From Carex sylvatica (lineage: Eukaryota; Streptophyta; Magnoliopsida; Poales; Cyperaceae): 56,370 bases of DNA. The stretch covers positions 1-56,370 of the forward strand of contig CAXKVR010000301.1 in NCBI GenBank assembly GCA_964058845.1. Reading direction: 5' to 3'. Below, in pieces: positions 47,562 through 56,370 of the stretch. Made by a program: the position numbers and the translations under genes. The notes under the pieces were generated by a model. The model ran no database searches. It saw only the letters and a program-made list of their open reading frames with translations, and was not told where the DNA came from. How positions within the stretch are numbered: the first letter of the stretch is position 1; the number at the start of each line of letters is the position of its first letter.

Positions 47562-49732
47562 ACATAGTAAATTCAAACTTATTTTCTTTTTTTAACGTAA
47601 GTCAAATCTTTACTATTATGTCATACTTCAATTAGTATTTTTTTTAATTTTTCTTTGTATAGCGGTGAGTCCTAATTTTTCTTTTTAGTTAATTAATCTG
47701 GAATATCCATTTAGAAATCAGATTTTAGTTTCCCTTTAAATCAAATAATTGAAATCTAAAATCAATTAAATGCCAAAAGAGGAAGTAATCTTAGGAGTTT
47801 AATGGCTATATAATTTTTTATCCTTTCGTAGATTGTATTAGATTATTTCATGGCTATTATTCACCGAAGTCCTTTGGAGTTTTTTTTCCAATAGCCCAAA
47901 ATTTATTTTTATTACAAAGAATCCAATTAGTAAATATTTACTAGTAATGTCATTCTTCTTTTCCATCAATGAAATCCTTTAAACTGTTGATGTTTGAAAA
48001 TAAATTTATAACCTTTAAATAAAATATAACTTACAAGGTAATAATTATTTAATTTTTTAATATGTATGATCTAAACTACAAAATTTACAACATTACAACA
48101 CCGCTTTTATTGTTCTTTATTTAACATGAGTGTGTTTTAGGACCAATATTAATTGATTTCTTTCCAAAGATGATGATCTATTGCACCTTGAATTAAAATT
48201 TGTAAATTAATTATATCCAGTCAAATAGCGAAGGTATAATTTAATTGAAAATGACTAATTGCAATTTCCAGATCATGTAACGATCAAATATGATTCTTAA
48301 GAATTATCACTAACGAAAAGTACGTCAATGAATAATTATGGTCAATGAAAACTGTTATTAACAATAAAAGCAAGAACTAATATTAACAAAATTATTCGCT
48401 GCATAAGTCAATTTAATTTCTTCAATTAGGATTAATTAATTAGAAGATTATTCCAATTCAATTCAAGTTTTGTGGTTACTAACAGGTGCATGGTGCAAGT
48501 CTCAAGGAGATCTTGCATAGGTAAAATCAAGTATTGTCATACCCATGATCTCCTAGCTATGGGACCTAGCCATTCAAAAGGCCAAGAATGACACTAAGTT
48601 GAGAACTAGTGCACGTCGTGCTGCACTTCACGGTAATGATGATAGGATGATAGAACATAGTTGCACAAACCTTCGTTCTTTGATAAGTTTCGCAGATGAA
48701 CCAAATTTCAATAGGTTTAGAGCGATACGAGTTTTACACATTAGCAAAGCGTCAAACAAACCTTTACATGGGACAAACTATTTGGAGTTCAAGGGCTTCC
48801 CACTTATAGGTTTTTTAAAAGATCTCCTTTTAACTTATATGAAGAATCTGAAATGGTGTGTACATTGTTTTGTAAAAGTCAAGTCTGGGCACACAAGTTT
48901 TCACAGACCTTTTGGGATAACAAACAGTTGAGGCATATCAAGTTCACCTGTTGTTTTATCTGTGAATTAGCTCCAGAGGGACCACCATCAGCAGCAGACT
49001 TACAAAGTTTACTAACCTTAAAAGGAGTGAGAGCCAGGCAAGATTGGATTGCAGAGCCGCCTCACTTTCCCTATATTCGTAAGCTGGGGATTGTTATATG
49101 AAGATGTTGCAGGGGAACCATTGATCAAGTTATTAAGCAACCTAAATCATCTGAGTTCTCTGCATTTACAATGTAGCAACGACACGCCAATGACATTTCC
49201 ATATTGCATCACAGCCTTCAGTAACCACAATCATTTGTACTCATTCAGCCTTAAGGATGGTAGATGGCCCAAAAAAGAAGTTGTTGATTGTGCCATGTTC
49301 CCACCCTATCTCGTTAAGCTAATACTTAGTGGAAGATGGCATAGCTAGGTTGTTTTCTTTTGAGGAAGCCCCAAAGCCCTAACTAAAGAAGTTGCCCAAC
49401 CACAAGGTACTCAAAATTATTTTGGTCAACCATGGAAACAGCTGATGGAAAACAGATGATCTGCTCCAGGGTAGGTTTTGGTCGCTTACAACAATTGGTA
49501 CTTTATGTAGAGGATTTGGAGGAATGGAAAATAGAGGAGGGTGCTAGCTATGCCCATGCTCAAGCAACTCGAGCTGAATTGCTGGTGGCTGGAGTCAGTT
49601 CCTGACTTGCAATATCTGGTCAACCTTCAAGAGTTAACTGTAAAATGCACGCTTCAGTTCAACTCAAGGCTGCAAGGAGAAGACCAATGGAAAATAAAGC
49701 ATATTCCCTCTGTTATAGCTATCAACAATTGA
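47562..49732 (+). pseudogene. CNL-3: 5'-truncated, frameshifted NB-LRR pseudogene
   Basis: Homology to the CNL-1/CNL-2 last intron begins near 47562 (AACATAGTAAATTCAAACTT) without any exon 1-3. The LRR exon begins after ACTAACAG at about 48486 with the familiar CMVQVSRRSC. It is broken by an insertion in the LLRDLA codons (near 48556), a deletion of about 30 bp that removes the SNFLTVV stretch, further frameshifts near 48860 and 49100, a stop at about 49346, and a small insertion near 49548. It ends with RLQGEDQWKIKHIPS. The Ile of IHD is Thr (CHTHDLL). No coiled coil or NB-ARC remains, so it cannot make a receptor. It could still act as a sequence donor for gene conversion. Confidence 0.88.
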
Positions 49733-52700
49733 AACTTCCCTGATCCCGATTCATTTATTTATTCATTATAGTTGGCTTGCTTCTTATACATTATGTTATG
49801 TGCTTCTTAGCACCCCTTATGTATGCTTCTTTCGTCTGTGTTTGCTTTCCTATTGATATGTACCTTCAGCTTGTACGAAAGTTCCATACTTTGTTCTTTT
49901 CCACTTATATTTTAATTATGAGACTCTGCAATGAATTTCTAGGATAATAGTTAATTTCAGCTACTTTTATCTTTGGGTTTCTCTGCTTAATTGAAGGCAT
50001 TAAAAAAATAAATCAATATTTGCTCTCTGCCGTTATTGTATTGTACTCAACCTGCCTCAAAGAAATTCATGCATTGTTTAATAATAAATCGGACTGGTTA
50101 TTACTGTGATAACCCCAACTTAAAATTTATTTAATTAATTGTAAACATTATTTAATAATTAATTAAATCAAAATTAATGATTAATTAAAATAAATCAAGT
50201 AAAATATTTTAAATTGAATATATTAGAATTAAAAAAAAATTAGGAATTATGAATAATTTGTAATTAACAAACAAAATTAATAAAATAAAATTTCATTCAT
50301 ATTAAAATTTAAAACATCAAGCTAAAATTACAGATATATTAATTATAACATTATTGCACTAGCAGTGAAGATGCAACAATAATTTTGAATATTTTAGACA
50401 TATTATTGTAACACAACAGGAAAAATCAATTAAAATGAACAAAATAGCACAATTATTAGATTAAGACCAAGCCATTAGTGCTACATTGAAAATTTATACG
50501 AAACTAAAAATATGGGTTATATTTTTTTAACCAAGTTTGAATTCTTTACGAAATATATAGAATTGATATAGTATGATTTTATAACGAAAGAATCTGAAAT
50601 TCAGGTTGAGAGGCTGACATGTGAGATCTCAATGTGAGTGTATCTCAGGATTTGCCATTATGCCAAAACACCAAAATACATTGCAGTCAAAAGTTGAGAT
50701 CAACTCCAAGCCTTCTTTAGTTCTGTTTAGCTAATTCAACTAATATAACCCAGGAGCTAGCTGCCTTTCCTCTCTCCTTGGAGGACTAGCTGCTCCAAAA
50801 ATTGCCTCTTTTGCTTCGACCCAGGCCCAAGATTTCCTGTCCTCCTCTTATTTTATTTCCAGTCCGAGTTAGTGGACCAAGATATTTTCATTGCTGGCCT
50901 GTTCCTCTTTTCAACCCATTTTATTTGTTACAGCCATTAGAAAGATGTCAACCCTGCTGGTGGACCCAAGGTGAAAGGCCTCCGATGGAATACTAAGCAT
51001 TCTTTGAGGGGAAGGGAAGATATTGTTATGCAGACGTGTCATGTCATGCATGCCGATATGATTTAATTCATGTTAAATTTTCGCAAGTTCTATTTTTTTC
51101 CCTTATTTTCCAACCTGGATTGTGTTTCTTGTGTTTTGTAATAATTCAGGAAAATTTGTGTAACATGTAATTAAATAGAGAAAAATTCTTTAAAAAGTTT
51201 TCATGACAGGGAATAAATCCAAGTACTCTTTTGGTAGTAGTAATTATTTTGCCAACCTGGTTACTTTGTCTTATATATTTTTTCGAATTTATTCTAGCAA
51301 GTTAAAGAACTTCTAGGTGTACAAACCATTTGAGGGTGCCATTGAAGTGCAAACTAATGAACTAATAAAAAAATACGCATGAACCATTTTTTAGTTTGAG
51401 ACGTCGGGGAACTGGATTGACGGCTCAGATTGATTTGCGAAAAAAAACACATTTTCGCGATCAGCGATTTATATTGTGGGCGAATCAGAGGTTAGAAAGT
51501 GGTGACCTCTTGCTTGATGATTCTCAATTAAAAATCACGATTCTGTGTGAGAAACAGAGCACCGACGTGCATCATATGATTGGATTAATCAAGTAGTGAA
51601 TTTTTTTTTCACATAGTAACATACAAATTAATTAGGACGATATTCTAATATCTCTCTTATTCTTTCAGGTGATTAATGAAAATTAGTCGCTAACAAGTTT
51701 TCTATATAAATTTGGGAAATGTTGAGTTCAACAAGAACCATTCAAAAATGCTCAAAGATCAAGGTCAATATCATCGTTGAAAGATCCAAATAAAATGTAT
51801 TATAATTGTCTAAATTACTCCATCAAAAGTTATTCAGTCAAGTATTTTTTATTTTCTTTATAACTATCCCGTAGGACTGACAGTCGAGTATTCTGACAAG
51901 TCAAAATCTACTAGGTGTTAGATTGCTAACGATCAAACTGGAAAATAAGGAAAACACAATCCGGGCATAGGCCCATTGGGCCTATTGCAATCCGAAAAGC
52001 ACAAACGAGAGAGGATGAGCCACTTTCTAGAAGATACTTGGGCCGACCTTGACAATGTGCCATGGGAAGAGAATTGCATAATACATACAAAGAAGATATA
52101 AACTACCAAATTCATATAACTTTCTCATCTTATATTGTGGTAATCTAAATTAATAAATTAACTTGGCGAAAATAAATTTTAATTACTTGTATTACCAGAA
52201 AGAGCAGTATAGGGAACATGAAGTATTTGAGATGAACTTGCATGAAAATCTTCCTTGGACTCGCCCAACATATTTGGGATTCAATTATTTCTCACAGGTA
52301 AAAATAGTGTGATCACACTAATAATAGTTGATGTAATTCTTCACTACGTATTCTTGCACTATATATTGAAATTAAATAGTCTGATTAATAATTTAATGAC
52401 AAAATTTATATCAAAACATCATATACTTTTTGAGATACTTGATTGAAAAGAAGGCATCATCATACAATTAAACTATACATAGATGCTAGTGATTTGCTTT
52501 GCTTCTTCAGTTTCTTTAAATCAAAAGCTAATATCAACGTAGTAGCTCCCAAACTATGAGGAATCCACATCCTCTGCATTAACGCACAGTTTGAGTTAAT
52601 ATCCCGACCATCCAATCAAAATCCTAGCCAATCCGGCCCATTAATAATCGGGCGTATTTAAATTGAACTGTCCTGATCTTAACTAAAATTTTATTTTCAT

Positions 52701-52758
52701 GTAGCCAGAGGACTTTATTCTTGCACTATTGGATTAGCTCAATTCCCACTTCTATAGT
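49733..52758. other. Gene-poor stretch
   Basis: The first 70 bp match the CNL 3' flank. Beyond that, short frames at 50802-50996 and 51396-51596 are open, the second with fairly balanced composition (FRDQRFILWANQRLES), but neither belongs to a family I recognise and neither has neighbouring exons. 50100-50350 is very AT-rich. Confidence 0.3.
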
Positions 52759-53291
52759 TAGGGCTGTCAAAAAAGCTCGCGGCTCGTGGCTTGGCTCTAG
52801 CTTGCTCGCTAACAGCTCGCTCGATAGTGAACCGGGCTGTTAACGAGCCAGCTCGGTTCAGGCTCGGGCCAAAATAAATGAGCTGAACCAAGGGTCAGCT
52901 CGGCTCGACTCGTTAAGCTATAGTGAATTTAGGATTTAGTCCCGTATAATTTTAACTCTAGTCTAATTTTCAAAAATGTAATTATGCAAAATTGATGTAT
53001 TTTTGGTATGGGAAAAAAAAGATATGAGCTTCAGTTGCTTGAAGATGTGCCTGCTGGACGATTTCTTAATTTTTTTAAATAGACTTTCTTATTTTTATAT
53101 TTTTGAATTTGTATAATAGTAGTTCAAAAAAGTCCAGCGAGCCAGCTCGTCAGCTCGTGAGCTAGCTCAGGCTGGCTTGTCACAAGCGAGTTAGGAGTTT
53201 TTGGCTCAGGTGACCTAGGTCCAGCTCGGTTGGTCCAGGCTCGGGCCAAAATAAACGAGCCAAGCTAAGACCCAGCTCGTTTACACCCCTA
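52759..53291. mobile_element. hAT MITE, 533 bp
   Basis: The ends TAGGGCTGTCAAA / GTTTACACCCCTA are imperfect inverted repeats. The flanks TCTATAGT and TCTATAGC match at 7 of 8 positions. The interior is rich in GCTCG/CGAGC words like the 38197-39590 element, suggesting a related family. Confidence 0.85.
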
Positions 53292-53379
53292 TCTATAGCT
53301 AGCAGCCTAGCAGTCTAATGACATCTGAATTATGTTACTACAAAACTCGACTGTCTACGGGAAGTTCTAAAAAAATATT

Positions 53380-53413
53380 AATAATAATAATAATAATAAC
53401 AATAATAATAATA
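53380..53413. repeat. (AAT)n microsatellite
   Basis: A run of AAT units with one AAC interruption, abutting the following MITE. Confidence 0.9.
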
Positions 53414-53835
53414 GGGATTGACTAGGGTGAGCCATGGAGTACAACACGTTTGTACTCCATGCCATATTTTCATTTTGAAAATTCAAACAACCGATTCGAA
53501 CTTTTCAACATGTTCTCTATATTGAAATGTGATTAGAGACTAAAGTTTACATTTTTTGAAATTTTTTTACTATTTATTAAGCAATTTTGAAAATCGCTGT
53601 TTTGTTGTGAACAATAAAAAACAGTAAAAATTTCTGAACCATCGGATCAGCGATTTTCAAAGTGGCTTAATAAATAATAAAAAAATTCCAAAAAATGTAA
53701 AATTTGGTCCCAAGCACATTTCAATATGGAGATGGTGTTGAGCAGTTCGAATCGAATGTTTGGATTTTCAAAATGAAAATATAGTGCAATGAAGTACCAA
53801 ATTATTTTACTCCATGACTCATTTTAGCTGTCTCC
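53414..53835. mobile_element. Mutator-like foldback MITE
   Basis: It shares the stem and loop (GCTGTTTTG-TGTGAACAA, CCATCGGATCAGCGATTTT) with the PP2C intron 2 element. It is flanked by ATAATAATA on both sides, but the left copy is part of the AAT microsatellite. A short tandem repeat of the right flank follows (TTTTAGC(T/C)GTCTCCATAAT). Confidence 0.75.
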
Positions 53836-53889
53836 ATAATAATAAATGAAAATTATTTTAGCCGTCTCCATAATAATAAATGAAAATAT

Positions 53890-56042
53890 TTGACAGAAAA
53901 AGACAATTTTTGCAAGGATCCAAATTTACAGAATTCAATTATATGAAATCTGTGTGGTCTCTGTATTTTGATACTTTTTGGTCCTTGAGTGACCAAATTA
54001 ACCTAAAATTCTGTGCAAATTAAAAATTGAGCAGTGTGATTTGTGGATTCATTAGAAGTGTTTATAATTATGACAGTTTTGTATTTGTCAATGCTTTCTT
54101 TCTATTTGATATTTTTTTTTGAAATATAAATTGTATGTTACAATCATATTATGTATCTTTATTTTATTTTTTTTTATTAATGGAACAACCCCAAACAGCA
54201 GTATGTGGTATGAGAAACTATCTGCGATAAACATGTTTTACCTTTTTTTTTGATAAAAATAAGCATGTTCCAATTAAATTAAACCAAATGAACTATGGTC
54301 CAGATCTTTCTGCAAATTTGGATCTAATTTTTATTAGCATTTAAAAAATAATAAAAACAACGTGCGAAAATAGTTAAATCTAGCGGAAACGCGCCATATA
54401 ACTATTTGTGAGTGTAAAAGCAGTGCTTTTATTGTTGGTATTGTCGCGGGTTATCTCATCGGTAATAGCGATATCTTCGAAAATACCAATTTATGTTGAG
54501 TTTATTCTCGATAATAGTCACTTTTTACTTTTGTGCATAGTGACAGATTCTGATAGTGAGATGGCAATCGTATAATTTGTACAGCATCTTTTAATTATTA
54601 TTTTTATTTGTATCATTGGACATTTATCTCTTGTGTTTTTCTACGTGTCAATGCAATCTTCTTTTAAACTTATTTTATTTGATTATATAATGAGACATCA
54701 AATTATAACTATTGTTTGGAGGGCTGTCAATGACACTCTCTTATTCGTTTACCTGATCTGTATAGTATTTAATAAAACGAGTATGTATAAAATTTTTGTT
54801 TCACAAAATTATTAGGTACATATAAATATTTTTTCATTATCTAAATGGGTAAGGGTACAAATAAAGCTTATTCCATACACGTTATCTGATCAGGTAATTA
54901 TAAAAAAAATTATATATATTACATATATTAATGAGTAATGAATATTCATATATTCTCCAATTGCTCTTTATCTTGGTGTCACACTTAATTAACTATTACA
55001 ACACGTAAATAAATTCCAACAAATTTCAATAAAGTCAAGACCTTTAAAAATAATCATTACATTAGCACTACCTGTTTACCCAGTACTGTTTTGTTATCCG
55101 ACAACCATACATAACAGGTAAGGATAGGATATGAATAAAGTAATTTGTAGCGGATAAAAGTAAAGTACGTGTATGAACATTTTATAATGAGTATAGATAC
55201 ATAAATCCTTTCACGGTTTCACCCGACCCTTATTGTACACGTACACACCCCTAATTGCTTGTAGAGTAGTTGTGAATCCGAAACAATATTGTTCTTGTCT
55301 TTATTTGTCGTCAAGTTCTAGAACTACGAGGGTTCCATTTATTATATATAGTTCAAAATACATGCATACATATATCACTATTACGCGTTGACCCTTATCG
55401 TTCAATATTTTGTTACAAGTTTGGAATATTTTTTTTCAAAATACGTATTCAAATGTTTTTTTGTTTCATGCAAACATTCTTGACTTGAACAATATCCTTT
55501 TAAAACCTCCACACATAATTTATTAGTCTTTGTCAAATATATTAATATATATAAGTTGATGAAAAGCGGGAGAAGCATTCAGTTTTATTATAAGAATGCT
55601 CTAACTATACAAGAAATTAATGAAATAAAAAAAATACATAAAATAAGCATGCATCTACTTTGTCATTCAGATGATGTGGGTTACCTAAGTATATAACTAG
55701 AAATAATCTGAGTAAAAGCATAGCTCGTCTTTCGCATGCAAAGTACTTTTTTTTTGGATTGGCCACACAGGAAAATGAACCACTTTGGATCAGAAAAACA
55801 ATTCCCATCCAAAGTGATGCATTATAATAAATTGCTAGCTGCGAGTAAGAAAAAAAAAAACACTTGGGATACATAAAAAAATTTTGATCCGCATTTTTTT
55901 GTTGGGAACGAAAGTGGTCGAATTTTGGAGGGTTTAACTATCAGAAAATGAAGGTACTTACGGTTTCCATTTAATAAATAAATAACCCCCTTCCTTCCTT
56001 TATGATTCGACAAATATCCTCCCGGATGTTCGAGGTTGTAAT
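53890..56042. other. Gene-poor stretch
   Basis: AT-rich with scattered short frames and no recognisable protein, RNA or repeat structure beyond short A and T runs. Confidence 0.3.
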
Positions 56043-56236
56043 CATAGTAGGAAAAATCGGCCGATAACGATCCAATACGGCCAATTCAGATCAGTATCGG
56101 CCGGCCTCAATCCGATCCTGAGCCGATTCTCATGTAGCAAATCATAAAGAAAAAAAAAAAACGATCCCGAGCCGATCCTCCAATTCAGTATCGGTATCGG
56201 CCGGGACCGATCCCGATACCGATTTTTCCTACTATA
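56043..56236. mobile_element. hAT-type MITE, 194 bp, 8-bp target duplication
   Basis: The ends CATAGTAGGAAAAATCGG / CCGATTTTTCCTACTATA are inverted repeats with one mismatch. GTTGTAAT is repeated at 56035-56042 and 56237-56244. The inside is rich in CCGAT/ATCGG words. The open minus-strand frame across it is a by-product. Confidence 0.88.
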
Positions 56237-56370
56237 GTTGTAATGGCTGATTGCAGTGTCGTTTTTACAACTTCGGTAGGGGACCACTTTGTAACATACA
56301 CTCACTATACATTCAAACGAGAGGCAATCATCCTTGACATAATCTGAGGAATCTAATAAAGATTTCCCCA

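Noticed and set aside
51396..51596. ORF with fairly balanced composition
   Set aside because: No family recognised and no flanking exons; chance or old repeat cannot be excluded.
56042..56305. Minus-strand ORF rich in Arg, Ile and Pro
   Set aside because: It spans a hAT-type MITE with a target duplication; the frame is a by-product of CCGAT repeats.
1..56370. tRNA, rRNA or other structured RNA genes
   Set aside because: I looked for the tRNA B-box type GGTTCGAATCC and rRNA-like blocks on both strands and found none that sit in a foldable context.

Overview
The window is nuclear DNA of a flowering plant, almost certainly a eudicot. It is AT-rich, its genes have GT-AG introns, and transposable elements occupy much of the space. 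The genic backbone is a small cluster of coiled-coil NB-LRR (CNL) resistance genes. CNL-1 (12860-20788, 895 aa) and CNL-2 (30677-37188, 910 aa) are tandem paralogues on the + strand with the same four-exon structure, and both can be joined into open reading frames by hand. CNL-3 (about 47562-49732) is a 5'-truncated, frameshifted pseudogene that keeps only part of the last intron and the LRR exon. Between CNL-2 and CNL-3 lies a ten-exon PP2C phosphatase gene (39999-45393) resembling Arabidopsis At1g18030. It is intact except for exon 5, which has a Trp-to-TAG codon and a lost splice donor, so it looks recently inactivated.

Region by region: 1-2491 is the end of an LTR-retrotransposon-like sequence. 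About 2600-10107 has GGTTGCAA-type subterminal repeats and one CACTA-like end, and encloses fragments of host genes (an OSGEP/Qri7-type tRNA-modification gene, plus others I cannot name). 11.1-12.86 kb is the CNL-1 upstream region with an internal duplication. CNL-1 follows, with a 4.8 kb third intron full of MITEs. 23498-29667 is a CACTA transposon with clean ends and a GTT target duplication, carrying decayed pieces of a callose synthase gene and of a soluble epoxide hydrolase gene. The CNL-2 unit follows. 37.9-39.7 kb is a foldback element split by a hAT element with an 8-bp target duplication. After the PP2C gene come AT-rich arrays, CNL-3, and a gene-poor tail with two more hAT-type MITEs and another Mutator-like MITE.

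The CNL units behave as a tandem array that expanded by duplication of 8-10 kb blocks (upstream region, gene and 3' flank are all shared) and was then invaded by mobile elements. The paralogues differ most in the LRR strands, which is the usual sign of recognition-specificity divergence. The most distinctive content is the pair of gene-capturing CACTA-type elements flanking CNL-1, and a family of at least seven foldback MITEs, several with 9-10 bp target duplications. All coordinates come from reading the sequence; no alignment or database search was run.
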